64,000 nt of DNA from Agrobacterium sp. RAC06 (GCF_001713475.1 NZ_CP016499.1:4341501-4405500); one strand, 5' to 3'; numbered from the stretch's first letter, positions 1 through 9,358 are shown. A program made the numbers and translations. Notes: generated from the sequence alone by a model not told the origin.

Positions 1-351
1 CAGGGACTGAGTTATTTCGAGGGCATTGCCGCCGAGACGGTCGGCGCCAAGGGCATCTGCATGCATGTGCTGACCATGCCGCCCGGCGCGCGCGCCAAGG
101 CGCATCTGCACGAGAGCCACGAGACGGCGATCTATATGCTCTCCGGTCAGGCGCATACCTGGTATGGCGACCGGCTGGAGAACCATGTGGTGGTTCACGC
201 GGGCGAGCTGTTTTACATTCCGGCCGGCGTGCCGCATCTGCCGGCGAACCTGTCGAACGCGCCCTGCACGGCGATCATTGCGCGCACCGACCCGAACGAG
301 CAGGAAAGCGTCGTGCTGCTGCCGGAGCTGGATGGCTTGGTCGAGGTGTAG
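1..351 (+). CDS. Cupin-domain protein, 5'-truncated by the window edge
   Basis: The frame is open from base 1 to the TAG ending at 351, so the gene starts upstream of the window. The visible 116 residues form a small cupin barrel: GARAKAHLHESHETAIYMLSG supplies the first cupin motif (H..H...E) and GELFYIPAGVPH the second (P-A-G-V-P-H). Such single-domain cupins often bind a metal or a sugar or aromatic ligand, but the substrate cannot be read from the sequence. It converges on the membrane-protein gene that ends at 360. Specific function is unknown. Confidence 0.85.
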   Translation, partial: QGLSYFEGIAAETVGAKGICMHVLTMPPGARAKAHLHESHETAIYMLSGQAHTWYGDRLENHVVVHAGELFYIPAGVPHLPANLSNAPCTAIIARTDPNEQESVVLLPELDGLVEV

Positions 352-359
352 CGCAGGGT

Positions 360-830
360 TCATCTGGCCAGACCTTCTGTCTGGGGCCGGGCGATCCACC
401 TGTAGATGATCGCGCAGATCATGCCTGTCGGAGCGAGCGACATCGCCATTGATGCCTCGTTCTGATTGAAGAAGCGGCCCCAGGTTGCCAGTTGCAAAAG
501 GGCGATGCCGGAGAGGGGGCAGGCGGCACCCGCGATGGCGAAATGCCACCAGCGGTTCCAACGCATTCGCAGCAGCACCCAGGTCGCGAGCAAGGTGAAG
601 GGGGCAGCCAGCAACAAGGCAACCGGCAGGATCTCCAGGGTCAGCCTAATGACCGGCAGTATCGAACCCGGAAAGAGCATGAAGCGCGGCAGGCGGCCAT
701 AAGTGAACGCATCTGTCACTTCAAATGTTGCCCAGATGCCCATGACGCCGACAAAAACGGCGGCTGCATAGCCTGCGCCGAAGCGGGCAGTCTTAAGCAA
801 CCATGTCCTGTTTGCTGGCCTCACCCTCAC
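360..830 (-). CDS. Hypothetical four-helix membrane protein
   Basis: This 156-residue protein is not recognised beyond its topology. Four hydrophobic segments are visible at roughly residues 15-35, 63-87, 93-115 and 127-146, with positively charged loops (RMRWNRW) between them. Its ATG overlaps the stop of the dihydropyrimidinase gene by four bases (ATGA), so it is probably translationally coupled to hydA as the last gene of that transcription unit. No catalytic or transport motif is visible. A link to pyrimidine catabolism rests on position only. Confidence 0.7.
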   Translation of the reverse strand: MRVRPANRTWLLKTARFGAGYAAAVFVGVMGIWATFEVTDAFTYGRLPRFMLFPGSILPVIRLTLEILPVALLLAAPFTLLATWVLLRMRWNRWWHFAIAGAACPLSGIALLQLATWGRFFNQNEASMAMSLAPTGMICAIIYRWIARPQTEGLAR

Positions 831-2284
831 ACCCCCGTCGCCGGAATGCCCGTGCGTTCCACCTTGCGCGGCGCCACGAGTTCCTTCCAGGTCGACAGTG
901 CCTTGGATACGGCGGGGAAGGGCTCGCGTTTGACGAACTTTCCGTGGCCCTCGCGGGTCTTCACTGCATTTTCCTCGATCGCGACATAACCGCGGGTCAG
1001 CGTGTAGCGCGGCAGGCCAGTGACGGTCTTGCCCTCGAAGACATTGTAATCGATCGAGGACTGCTGGGTCTTGGCGGAGATGGTTTTGGAGCGCTTGGGA
1101 TCCCAGACCACGAGGTCGGCATCGGCGCCGACAAGGACGGCGCCCTTCTTCGGGTAGATGTTGAGGATCTTGGCAATGTTGGTCGAGGTGACCGCGACGA
1201 ATTCGTTCATCGTCAGGCGACCGGTCGCAACACCATAGGTCCAGAGCATCGGCATGCGGTCTTCGAGACCCCCGGTGCCGTTCGGGATCTTGGCGAAGTT
1301 GCCGACGCCGAAGCGCTTCTGTTCGCTGGTAAAGGCGCAGTGGTCGGTGGCGACAACCGAGAGCGAACCGGACTGCAGGCCCGCCCAGAGACTGTCCTGG
1401 TGCTGCTTGTTGCGGAAGGGGGGCGACATGACGCGGCGGGCGGCGTGGTCCCAGTCCTTGTTGAAGTATTCGCTTTCGTCGAGCGTCAGGTGCTGGATCA
1501 GCGGCTCGCCATAGACGCGCATGCCCTTCTGCCGGGCGCGGCGGATGGCCTCATGCGCCTGTTCGCATGACGTGTGCACGACATAAAGGGGAACACCGGC
1601 CATGTCGGCCAGCATGATCGCGCGGTTGGTGGCCTCGCCCTCGACCTCAGGCGGACGGGAATAGGCATGGGCCTCGGGACCGTTATTGCCTTCGGCGAGG
1701 AGCTTTGCGGTCATCGAGGCGACGACGTCACCGTTCTCGGCATGCACCATCGGCAGGGCGCCAAGCTCGGCGCAGCGCTGGAAGGAGGCGAACATCTCGT
1801 CGTCATTCACCATCAGTGCGCCCTTGTAGGCCATGAAGTGCTTGAAGGTGTTGATGCCGCGATCCTGGACGACCGTTTTCATCTCGTCGAAGATACGTTC
1901 GTTCCAGCCGGTGATCGCCATGTGGAAAGAATAGTCAGCCGTGGCGCGCGAGGTCTTGTTGTCCCACATCTGGAGCGCTTCGAGCAGCGACTGATCCGGG
2001 CCCGGCAGACAGAAATCGACGACCATGGTCGTGCCGCCGGAGAGGCCGGCGCGCGTGCCGCTTTCGAAATCATCCGCCGAGTAGGTGCCCATGAAGGGCA
2101 TTTCCAGATGCACGTGCGGGTCGATGCCGCCGGGCATAACATAACAGCCGGCCGCATCCAGCACGGTGTCCCCGGAGAGGTTCTGCCCGATCTCGACGAT
2201 CACGCCCCCCTCGATCTTGACGTCGGCCTTATAGGTCAGATCGGCGGTGACGATCGTGCCGCCCTTGATGACTGTGGTGGTCAT
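827..2284 (-). CDS. hydA: Dihydropyrimidinase (D-hydantoinase family)
   Basis: This 485-residue cyclic amidohydrolase opens dihydrouracil or dihydrothymine to the N-carbamoyl-beta-amino acid, the second step of reductive pyrimidine breakdown. The amidohydrolase metal site is intact: GGIDPHVHLEMPF gives His57 and His59, the carbamylated lysine is Lys154 in HFMAYKGALM, and later ligands include His181 in MVHAENGD and the Asp in VVATDHCAF. Length fits the family (about 480). The carbamoylase gene lies upstream on the same strand, but about 300 bp containing a repeat element separates them. The four-base overlap with the next gene suggests coupling. Confidence 0.95.
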   Translation of the reverse strand: MTTTVIKGGTIVTADLTYKADVKIEGGVIVEIGQNLSGDTVLDAAGCYVMPGGIDPHVHLEMPFMGTYSADDFESGTRAGLSGGTTMVVDFCLPGPDQSLLEALQMWDNKTSRATADYSFHMAITGWNERIFDEMKTVVQDRGINTFKHFMAYKGALMVNDDEMFASFQRCAELGALPMVHAENGDVVASMTAKLLAEGNNGPEAHAYSRPPEVEGEATNRAIMLADMAGVPLYVVHTSCEQAHEAIRRARQKGMRVYGEPLIQHLTLDESEYFNKDWDHAARRVMSPPFRNKQHQDSLWAGLQSGSLSVVATDHCAFTSEQKRFGVGNFAKIPNGTGGLEDRMPMLWTYGVATGRLTMNEFVAVTSTNIAKILNIYPKKGAVLVGADADLVVWDPKRSKTISAKTQQSSIDYNVFEGKTVTGLPRYTLTRGYVAIEENAVKTREGHGKFVKREPFPAVSKALSTWKELVAPRKVERTGIPATGV

Positions 2285-2375
2285 TTGCTCTCTCCCCGTG
2301 TCGTGTTCTTGATGGTTGTTTCAACGAGCTCTCCGGCAAGCTTGGTTGCCCAGTGCGCTGCGTTCGCCTCCGGCG

Positions 2376-2564
2376 CCCCCTCATCCGGCGCTACGCGCCA
2401 CCTTCTCCCCGCTGAGGAGAAGAGGTCACGCTGGCGTTGTGCGCCCTCATTTCCTCTAGCTACGCTGCGGCGACCGGAGTGCTTCCTGTGGTACGGCGAG
2501 GTCCCCGCACGCTCCCTCTTCTCCCCAGCGGGGAGACGGTGGCACGAAGGGCCGGATGAGGGGG
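2376..2564. repeat. RIME-like intergenic mosaic element with 47-bp inverted ends
   Basis: The gap between the carbamoylase and hydA is filled by a palindromic element. The left arm 2376-2422 and right arm 2518-2564 are imperfect inverted repeats of 47 bases, each containing CCCTCATCCGG and a TTCTCCCCGCTG.GGAGAAG sub-palindrome. About 95 bases lie between the arms. This vocabulary is typical of rhizobial RIME-type non-coding repeats. In RNA it could fold into a long cruciform and affect read-through from the carbamoylase into hydA. ORFs running through it look like translated repeat rather than genes. Confidence 0.8.
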
Positions 2565-2582
2565 CGCGGAGCGAGGGCATCA

Positions 2583-3836
2583 TCACCCGACAATCTCCGC
2601 CGTCTCCAGAACCGCCCTGAGCAGCACGTCGCAGCCAGCACTTGCCCATTCCTTGGAAATCTCCTCCGCCTCATTGTGGCTCAAGCCGCCGACGCAAGGG
2701 CACATGATCATGGTCGAGGGCGCGACCTTCGCCGCCCAGCAGGCATCGTGGCCGGCGCCGGAGATGATGTTCATGTGGGAATAACCGAGATCTTCGGCCG
2801 CCTTGCGGACGGAGGCGACGAGTTTCGGATCGAAGGTCACCGGATCGAAATGGCCGACGGCCTCGACCGCGCAGCCGACGCCCAGCGCCGCGCAGATCTC
2901 GGCGGCCTTGGCCTCGATCGTCGCGCGCATGCGGTCGAGCTTCTCCTGGCTCGGCGTGCGAATGTCTACGGTGAAGACGACGGTGCCGGGCAGGACGTTG
3001 CGGGAATTGGGCGAGAACTTCACCTGGCCGACACCGCCGACGGCACCGGGCTGTTCACTCATCGCGACGTTCTGGACCATCTCCATGATCCGGGCCATGG
3101 CAAGGCCGGCATTGACGCGCAGGTTCATCGGTGTGGAGCCGGTATGGGCTTCGCGGCCGGTCAGGGTAAATTCCAGCCACCACAGGCCCTGACAGTGTGT
3201 GACGACGCCGATCTGCTTGTCCTCTGCTTCGAGGATGGGACCCTGTTCGATATGGTATTCGAAATAGGCGTGCATCTTTCTGGCGCCGACCACTTCGTCG
3301 CCCAGCCAGCCGATGCGCTTCAGCTCGTCGCCGAAGGTCTTGCCGTCCATGTCCTTGCGGGCATAGGCGTAATCCTGGGTGAGCACGCCGGCAAACACGC
3401 CGGATGCCAACATGGCGGGAGCGAAGCGGGCGCCTTCCTCGTTCGTCCAGTTGGTAACGACGATGGGGTGCTTCGTCTTGATGTTGAGGTCGTTCATCGA
3501 CCTGATCACTTCCAGACCGGCGAGGACGCCGAGCACGCCGTCATACTTGCCGCCGGTCGGCTGGGTGTCGAGATGGCTGCCGATATAAACGGGCAGGGCG
3601 TCGGCGTCGGTGCCGGGGCGGGTCATGAACATGTTGCCCATGGTATCGACGCCCATGGTGAGGCCAGCGTCTTCGCACCAGCGCTGAAAGAGGCGACGGC
3701 CTTCCGCGTCCTCGTCCGTCAGGGTCTGGCGATTGTTGCCGCCGGCAATGCCGGGGCCGATCTTCGCCATCTCCATGAGCATGTCCCACAGACGATCGCC
3801 GTTCACGCGAAGGTTGTTGCCGGGTTGCGCCGTCAT
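2583..3836 (-). CDS. Zn-dependent N-carbamoyl amino-acid hydrolase (beta-ureidopropionase / allantoate amidohydrolase family)
   Basis: This 417-residue member of the M20-like hydantoinase/carbamoylase family probably hydrolyses N-carbamoyl-beta-alanine to beta-alanine, CO2 and ammonia. Metal ligands are visible: GSHLDTQPTGGKYDG gives His88, Asp90 and Asp99, and NEEGARF gives Glu133/134. The family also contains allantoate amidohydrolases and L-carbamoylases, and residues alone do not separate them. Placement beside hydA and under a RutR-type regulator favours the pyrimidine role, although ureide genes also occur later in the window. The upstream intergenic region carries an operator-like palindrome. 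Confidence 0.9.
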   Translation of the reverse strand: MTAQPGNNLRVNGDRLWDMLMEMAKIGPGIAGGNNRQTLTDEDAEGRRLFQRWCEDAGLTMGVDTMGNMFMTRPGTDADALPVYIGSHLDTQPTGGKYDGVLGVLAGLEVIRSMNDLNIKTKHPIVVTNWTNEEGARFAPAMLASGVFAGVLTQDYAYARKDMDGKTFGDELKRIGWLGDEVVGARKMHAYFEYHIEQGPILEAEDKQIGVVTHCQGLWWLEFTLTGREAHTGSTPMNLRVNAGLAMARIMEMVQNVAMSEQPGAVGGVGQVKFSPNSRNVLPGTVVFTVDIRTPSQEKLDRMRATIEAKAAEICAALGVGCAVEAVGHFDPVTFDPKLVASVRKAAEDLGYSHMNIISGAGHDACWAAKVAPSTMIMCPCVGGLSHNEAEEISKEWASAGCDVLLRAVLETAEIVG

Positions 3837-3952
3837 TGCAGATCCTCACCTGTTTGTCAGAACCGGATCTTCCGCCCGATTCCCATGTTCCCCGGGTCAG
3901 CAGCAGCGGCTTGTGTTGTTTTTTCCGCTGTCGTATCGGCAGTTGCCTTTAT

Positions 3953-3988
3953 TTGACATCTGTCCAATAATTTGACCGACTGGTAAAA
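3953..3988. promoter_or_regulatory. Candidate RutR operator(s) between the carbamoylase gene and rutR
   Basis: Positions 3972-3987 read TTGACCGACTGGTAAA, which matches the known RutR box TTGACCANNTGGTCAA except at two positions. A second imperfect palindrome, TTGACATCTGTCCAA, lies just upstream at 3953-3967. Both sit in the 285-bp divergent gap in front of the carbamoylase gene (start 3836) and rutR (start 4122), where a pyrimidine-responsive repressor would act. An extended form of the main site, TTTGACCGACTGGTAAAA, recurs in variant form upstream of preT. Confidence 0.65.
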
Positions 3989-4121
3989 CATTACAACTTC
4001 CATCACGGCACTCAAGACGAAATCGGCAAAATTCTGCGACAAAAATTCAAGCAGATGCCCAGATTTTGGGCTTCAATATTGCTGAGTGAGTTCAGTATCT
4101 TAGGCGGGGAACAACTCTAAG

Positions 4122-4775
4122 ATGGCAATATCGAGAGCGGCGCAAACCCAGAGGCGGACGCGGATCCAGGAGGAGAAGGAGGAGCTCATCCTGGAGGCGG
4201 CGCTGGAGGTGTTCTCGCAGCGGGGATTCCATGGCTCGACGATCGACCAGATCGCCGAGGTCGCGGGCATGTCGAAGCCCAATCTGCTCTACTATTTCCG
4301 CACCAAGGAAGCCATGCACCGGGCCTTGATCGACCGAGTGCTGGAGAACTGGCTCGAGCCACTGCAGGCCTTCGACGCGGATGGCGATCCCGAACACGAG
4401 ATCAGGTCCTACATACGCCGCAAGCTGGAGATGGCGCGGGAGTTTCCGCGCGAAAGCCGGCTGTTTGCCAACGAGATCCTGCAGGGTGCGCCGCATATCG
4501 CCGGCGTGCTCGAAGGACCGCTAAAGGAGCTTGTGGACGAGAAGGCCGAGGTCATCAGGGCCTGGATCGCTGCGGCCAAGATCCGGGAATGCGACCCGCA
4601 TCACATGATCTTCTCGATCTGGTCGACCACACAGCACTATGCCGACTTCGACGTCCAGGTCCGTTCCGTGCTGGGGGCGAGCCGAGAAGGCGAGGATCGC
4701 TTCGAGGCGGCCGCGTCCTTCCTCGAAGGTCTTTTCGTGCATGGCCTGATTGTGAAGCCGGTCGTCAGTCCCTGA
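4122..4775 (+). CDS. rutR: TetR-family regulator of pyrimidine catabolism, RutR type
   Basis: The 217-residue TetR protein has an N-terminal helix-turn-helix (STIDQIAEVAGMSKPNLLYYFRTKEAMH, about residues 39-66) and a ligand domain carrying the RutR-diagnostic segment IWSTTQHYADFD. Both match E. coli RutR closely as I recall it. RutR binds uracil or thymine and controls pyrimidine use. The gene is divergent from the carbamoylase gene, with a RutR-like box between them, so it likely represses the pathway and possibly itself. Its 3' end overlaps the convergent DMT transporter gene by 11 bases. Confidence 0.9.
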   Translation: MAISRAAQTQRRTRIQEEKEELILEAALEVFSQRGFHGSTIDQIAEVAGMSKPNLLYYFRTKEAMHRALIDRVLENWLEPLQAFDADGDPEHEIRSYIRRKLEMAREFPRESRLFANEILQGAPHIAGVLEGPLKELVDEKAEVIRAWIAAAKIRECDPHHMIFSIWSTTQHYADFDVQVRSVLGASREGEDRFEAAASFLEGLFVHGLIVKPVVSP

Positions 4776-5748
4776 GCAGACCCATCACCAGAAGACCGGC
4801 GGCCGTGACGAGCGCACCGAGAAAAACGGCCGGGCTTGCCCAGCCGTGGCCGAGCATGCCTTCCAGGAGGATGATGAAGGTCGGCGTCAGATAGCCGTAG
4901 CCCAGCACCTTGGGTGCTGGCAGGCGCATCGAGGCGTATTGCAGCAACATGAAGGTGAGTGCTGTCGTCACGATCGAGAGATAGGCGATCGTCGCCCAGA
5001 CCATGGGTGGTAGGCTCGCAAAATCCGTAATCGCGAGCGGGACAGCGCCGGTCGGCAGGAGCCAGGGGATGGTGAAGACCACAACCCAGAAACCGAAGGC
5101 GACCGGGTTGTCTCCCTGATTGAACTTGCGGATCAGCGGCACGTAGGCGCCGTGGCAGATGACGCCAATGAAATAGATCAGTTCCCCACGCCCAACGTCG
5201 AAGGAGAGGATCGCCTGGATGTCGGCGCGGAAGATGACCCAAATTGCGCCAAGGGCTGCAATCACGAGTGCAATGAACACATCCGGGCGGGTTTTCTGCC
5301 CGATGAAGACGAGCGCAAAGCCGGCGCTGATCAATGGCATCAGGGTGAAGACGGCGCCCGTCTGCACAGGGCTGGTGAATTCCAACGCCACGAACATGGT
5401 CAGCATGTAGACGGCGATCAGCCCGCCGAGCAGGGCAAAGCGCCAGATCCGCTGGGGAGCCCGGAAAGGAACGCGCAGGATGCCGAAGGTCAGGACACCC
5501 ATCACGACCACGGTCATCAGGTAGCGCCACAGTGTCAGTGGGCCGGCATCCATGTGCTGTGCCGCCATGCCGCCAAAGGAGAAGGAGCCGGCGATCAGGG
5601 CGGCAAAGAGCAGCATTGCCGCATGCGCCTTCAGCTTTTCACGACCCTTGGCATGCACCGTATGCTGATTGACGGGCCTGTCTGCTGTTGACGCTTGCTC
5701 TGTCATGGCATGTCTTTCGACCGGAACTGGTCTCTCCGTTCGCGTCAC
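4765..5748 (-). CDS. EamA/DMT-family inner-membrane transporter
   Basis: The 327-residue protein has an Arg/Lys-rich cytoplasmic N-terminus of about 35 residues, followed by ten hydrophobic helices arranged as two EamA halves (LTLWRYLMTVVVMGVLTFG and FTIPWLLPTGAVPLAITDF are typical). The family exports small metabolites and amino acids; the substrate here is unknown. The start chosen (MTRTERPVPVERH) gives a long tail, and MTEQASTADRP at residue 15 is an alternative. It overlaps the end of rutR tail to tail. It may move nucleobases or breakdown products, but that is only a context guess. Confidence 0.85.
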   Translation of the reverse strand: MTRTERPVPVERHAMTEQASTADRPVNQHTVHAKGREKLKAHAAMLLFAALIAGSFSFGGMAAQHMDAGPLTLWRYLMTVVVMGVLTFGILRVPFRAPQRIWRFALLGGLIAVYMLTMFVALEFTSPVQTGAVFTLMPLISAGFALVFIGQKTRPDVFIALVIAALGAIWVIFRADIQAILSFDVGRGELIYFIGVICHGAYVPLIRKFNQGDNPVAFGFWVVVFTIPWLLPTGAVPLAITDFASLPPMVWATIAYLSIVTTALTFMLLQYASMRLPAPKVLGYGYLTPTFIILLEGMLGHGWASPAVFLGALVTAAGLLVMGLLRD

Positions 5749-5845
5749 TTGACCCGACCGGCTTTCTCATTCATCTGCGATCCGGGACGCGCGTCACTGC
5801 GTCGTCCGAGGACATTCTTCCGGCAGTTAATCGAAAGCGGACCTG

Positions 5846-6478
5846 ATGACAACGACGATCGGCTTCAGTGATACCGACAAGAGCACAAGTGCGGTGCTGC
5901 AGGATGTGATCGACTCGATGGATGAGGATCACGTAACGCTGCGGCAGATCCTTCAGAAGATGGGTGAAAGCGGGCTACTGCTGCTTTGCGGCCTGTTGTC
6001 TCTACCCTTCCTGGTGCCGGTTTCGATTCCGGGTGTCTCTACCGTCTTCGGTGCCGGCATCGTGCTGATCGGGATTGCGATTACCTTCAACCGCTTTCCG
6101 TGGTTGCCGGAGAAGGTGGCCGACCGCAAGCTCGAACGGGCGCGCCTTGTCCCGGTTCTGGAACGAGGTCTCAAGATCCTGAGAAAGGTCGACCGTTATG
6201 TCCGTCCCCGCTTGCTGGGCCTGACGCACGGGGCGCTGGTCAACCGTATCAACGGTGTCGTTCTGACGGCCGCCGGCGTGCTCTTGATGATGCCGCTTGG
6301 CTTCATTCCGTTCTCGAACACGCTGCCCGGTGTGGCGATCCTGCTTCTGTCGACCGGTATTTCCCAAAGGGACGGCATGGTCGTTGCGATGGGACACCTG
6401 ATGGTGCTGCTGACGCTCGTCTATTTCTCGGCGCTGGCCTATGCCGGGTTCGCCGCTGGCCAGAGCCTGCTCAGCTGA
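5846..6478 (+). CDS. exoD: ExoD-family exopolysaccharide synthesis membrane protein
   Basis: This 210-residue integral membrane protein matches the ExoD family. It has a soluble N-terminus (SAVLQDVIDSMDEDHVTLRQILQKMG), the hydrophobic pair LLLLCGLLSLPFLVPVSIPGVST and FGAGIVLIGIAITFNR with the conserved GVST and FNR signatures, a charged cytoplasmic segment, and a C-terminal hairpin beginning PLGFIPFSNTLPGVAILLLSTGI. ExoD of Sinorhizobium affects exopolysaccharide production and alkali tolerance, but its biochemical role is unclear. It stands alone here, and several ExoD paralogues per rhizobial genome are common, so the symbol denotes family rather than proven orthology. Confidence 0.85.
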   Translation: MTTTIGFSDTDKSTSAVLQDVIDSMDEDHVTLRQILQKMGESGLLLLCGLLSLPFLVPVSIPGVSTVFGAGIVLIGIAITFNRFPWLPEKVADRKLERARLVPVLERGLKILRKVDRYVRPRLLGLTHGALVNRINGVVLTAAGVLLMMPLGFIPFSNTLPGVAILLLSTGISQRDGMVVAMGHLMVLLTLVYFSALAYAGFAAGQSLLS

Positions 6479-6497
6479 TCCATCTCCGAAGCGCGGT

Positions 6498-9191
6498 TCA
6501 GGCGCTCCGCCGCAGCAGGTCTTCGCGCTGCAAGGCATGTTTCCTTGCAAAATCGATGAAATTGTCCGGGCTCATCGGCCGCGCCAGCGCGTAGCCCTGC
6601 AGCGTCTGGCAACCGAGATCGCGCAGGATCGCCGCATGCTCCATGGTTTCCACGCCCTCTGCGACGATGCCGATCCCGTAAGAGCGGCCGATATCGACGA
6701 TCGAGCTGATCAGCTTGCGCTGAGCAGGGCTTGTGACGATCGGGGCCACCAGTTGCCGATCGATCTTCAAGCGGCTCGGCGATAGCTTGATCAGCGAGAG
6801 GATCGAGGCGTAACCGGTGCCGAAATCGTCGATTTCGATGGCAATGCCCTGAGTGCGGATGCGCTCGAGGCTTTCCGCCACGGCATCAGCCTTGTCGTCG
6901 AAGGAAATCGATTCCAGCAACTCGAATGAAAGGCTGCCCGGCTTGAAGTCGAGCTTGGCCAGGTGGTCGAGCAGCTTGTCCTCGAACAACCTCTGGGCAG
7001 AAATGTTGACTGAGACATGCTCGATGCCGAGACCCTCGGTCTTCCAGCGAGCCAGTTGCTCGAGTGCCTGATCGAGAATGCTCGCGTCGATCTGGGACAC
7101 GACATTCAGGTTTTCGGCCGTTTCGAGGAATGCGTTGGGTGCGAGGATGCCCTTTTGCGGATGGTGCCAGCGCGCGAGCGCCTCCACACCGTTGATCGCA
7201 AGCGTTCGGGCATCGAATTGCGGCTGATACCAGGCGATGAAATCGTCGTCGCCCAAAGACCGAAGAATGGCGTCGGCGGTGCGCTTGATGTTGATCGTGC
7301 GAGCGCGCAGCTGGTCGTTGAAACGCTCGACGCGGTTTCGGCCACGGCGTTTTGCCTCGTAGAGGGCGATGTCCGCATTGACGAGGAGCTGTTCGGCGGT
7401 CAGTTCGGGCTCGATTCTGTCGGCGATACCGATCGATGCGCCGACACGGCATTCGTGTCCATTGTAGACGATGGGCCGGTTGACGGCCGAGATCAGGTTC
7501 GAGCCCATGGCCTCGTAGCCTTCGGAGATATCGCAGCCCTGGCAGACGATGACGAATTCATCGCCGCCGATCCGGGCGACGAAATCGCATTCACCGACCA
7601 TGCTTTGCAGTTCCTGCGCGACATGGCGAAGAATGGCGTCGCCGGCACCATGGCCAAGCGTGTCGTTGATTTCCTTGAAGCGGTCCAGATCCATGTGGAG
7701 TACGGTCAGCCTTGCCTCGGGCCGATCGGGGGCTGCAGCCAGTGCCTCGAGGCGCTGGTCCAGATAGCGGCGATTGGGCAGGCCGGTCAGCGCATCGTGC
7801 AGCGAATTGTACTCCATGCGCTGCCGTGCGGTTTCCAGCTCCTCGTTGCGCTGTGCCGTCTCGCGCTGTGCTTGGCTGAGTTCTTCCTGCAGAAGCACGT
7901 CAGCGCTGACATCCCAGTTGACGCCGAGCAAGAGCATCTTGTTTTTCTGGTCGCCGAAGGCAGTGCCGACCGTGCGGAAATGCACGATTTTCCCGTCCGG
8001 GCGGATGACCCGGAAGCGGCCCGTATAGGAGGATTGGTTTTCGATGGCTTGCCGCATGCCCTCCTCGATGGCATCGACATCTTCGGGATCGACCATTGAC
8101 CGCCAGGTTTCGCCGGTAATCGGTGTGTCAGGTGTCAGTCCGTAGAGATTATAGAGACGTTCGTCCCAGATGAGGTGATCGCTGCCGACATCCATCTCCC
8201 AGACGCCAATGCGGGAGGATTCGAGTGCGACGCCAAGACGATACGACATGGCGAGAAGCTCTTCCTCGCGTTGCCGGAGAGCCGCATAGTTACGCTGCCG
8301 CTCCCGCATCAGCCCGGCGACCCAGATGACGCTTCCGGCGATCAGCGCGGACATGGCGGCGATCATGCTGCGGATCAGGACGTCGGGGCGGCTCATCGCG
8401 TGCCAGCCACCCTTGGGCACCGCCGAAATGGCCCATTTCTCGTTGCCGAGATCCACAATCATGGTGACCGGGTCGTCGGTCAGGACGTGACTGTCGCCGT
8501 AGATCACGGCCTGGTTTCCCGTCTGTTGACTGTCGTCGGTAATGGTGATGGCGAGCGGCGAATCCGGGGCTCGCAGGCCGCTGTCGTCATAGAGCCTCGT
8601 GACGTCGACGACCCCCGCCAAGCCACCCCAAAAGACCCGCTTGCCGTCGTCATTGGTCATCTCCACGGGCAGCGTGATGATCAGGCCCATGGCGCCATTC
8701 TTGAGCGGCAACGGGCCGCTGATGATTGTCTTGCCCTCTTCGCGCAACTGGCGCACCGCTTCCTCGCCATTCGGTGGCGGGAGTATCCAGTTCCCGATGA
8801 AGGACTTGTTGTCCTCGTAGGGGTGGACGAAACTCGTGATGAGATTGGGTGCTGCAACGATGTTGCCGATCTGGGAGGGCGTCGACAGGAGGCTTGATGC
8901 CAACGCCTCGAAACGCTTCTGCGTGACATAGGGCTCGGTCCCGATCACCGCGACCATGCCCTGCAAAAGCTTGATATTGGCGTTGATGTTGGCTTCGAGC
9001 TTGGTGCGGATCAGGCCAAGGTTTTCCCCGACCGCATTGCGGGCCGCCTCGCGGCTCAATCGTTGCTGCTGAAGGTCGGCATATAAGGCGGAGACGGCAA
9101 CACCTGCCAGAACGATGGCGCTCGGAATGAGGATCTGCAGGCGCGATCGCAGGCTCGATCCACCATCCGTATTCTTGCTCTTTATCGCCAT
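6498..9191 (-). CDS. Membrane-bound CHASE-PAS-GGDEF-EAL cyclic-di-GMP enzyme
   Basis: The 897-residue protein combines a periplasmic CHASE-like sensor (about 60-285, between membrane helices near 17-37 and 288-310), a PAS domain (about 330-455), GGDEF (about 460-635) and EAL (about 650-890). The diguanylate cyclase motif RIGGDEF is intact near residue 543. The phosphodiesterase residues are also intact (GVEALARW, SVNIS, EIDDFGTGY, LKID, VAEGVET), so both activities are possible. The start MAIKSKNTDG is preceded by AAGGAG at good spacing. The reading frame stays open further upstream into preA, but that extension has no protein-like features. It lies downstream of preA, separated by a hairpin. 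Confidence 0.93.
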   Translation of the reverse strand: MAIKSKNTDGGSSLRSRLQILIPSAIVLAGVAVSALYADLQQQRLSREAARNAVGENLGLIRTKLEANINANIKLLQGMVAVIGTEPYVTQKRFEALASSLLSTPSQIGNIVAAPNLITSFVHPYEDNKSFIGNWILPPPNGEEAVRQLREEGKTIISGPLPLKNGAMGLIITLPVEMTNDDGKRVFWGGLAGVVDVTRLYDDSGLRAPDSPLAITITDDSQQTGNQAVIYGDSHVLTDDPVTMIVDLGNEKWAISAVPKGGWHAMSRPDVLIRSMIAAMSALIAGSVIWVAGLMRERQRNYAALRQREEELLAMSYRLGVALESSRIGVWEMDVGSDHLIWDERLYNLYGLTPDTPITGETWRSMVDPEDVDAIEEGMRQAIENQSSYTGRFRVIRPDGKIVHFRTVGTAFGDQKNKMLLLGVNWDVSADVLLQEELSQAQRETAQRNEELETARQRMEYNSLHDALTGLPNRRYLDQRLEALAAAPDRPEARLTVLHMDLDRFKEINDTLGHGAGDAILRHVAQELQSMVGECDFVARIGGDEFVIVCQGCDISEGYEAMGSNLISAVNRPIVYNGHECRVGASIGIADRIEPELTAEQLLVNADIALYEAKRRGRNRVERFNDQLRARTINIKRTADAILRSLGDDDFIAWYQPQFDARTLAINGVEALARWHHPQKGILAPNAFLETAENLNVVSQIDASILDQALEQLARWKTEGLGIEHVSVNISAQRLFEDKLLDHLAKLDFKPGSLSFELLESISFDDKADAVAESLERIRTQGIAIEIDDFGTGYASILSLIKLSPSRLKIDRQLVAPIVTSPAQRKLISSIVDIGRSYGIGIVAEGVETMEHAAILRDLGCQTLQGYALARPMSPDNFIDFARKHALQREDLLRRSA

Positions 9192-9321
9192 GGTCTCCTT
9201 GCCCGGCTGGCCCGGCCTGACGAAAATGCTGTCAGTCCCGATGGCGGGATGGTGGAGTATAGCGCTGAATAATTTCTGAAGGTGTGGGCGAAAATTCGAG
9301 TTTTTCTTGTGCTGCAAGGTA

Positions 9322-9343
9322 TCCGGCCCGCAAGCGGGCCGGA
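9322..9343 (-). terminator. Hairpin downstream of preA
   Basis: TCCGGCCCG at 9322-9330 pairs perfectly with CGGGCCGGA at 9335-9343 around the loop CAAG. It lies 16 bases past the preA stop and before the GGDEF-EAL gene. The following U-tract on the minus strand is weak, so it may be an attenuator or a 3'-end-stabilising hairpin rather than a strong intrinsic terminator. Confidence 0.6.
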
Positions 9344-9358
9344 CTTGCTTGACCGAGA

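Noticed and set aside
2281..2674. Minus-strand ORFs between the carbamoylase and hydA
   Set aside because: They are translations of the RIME-like palindromic element.
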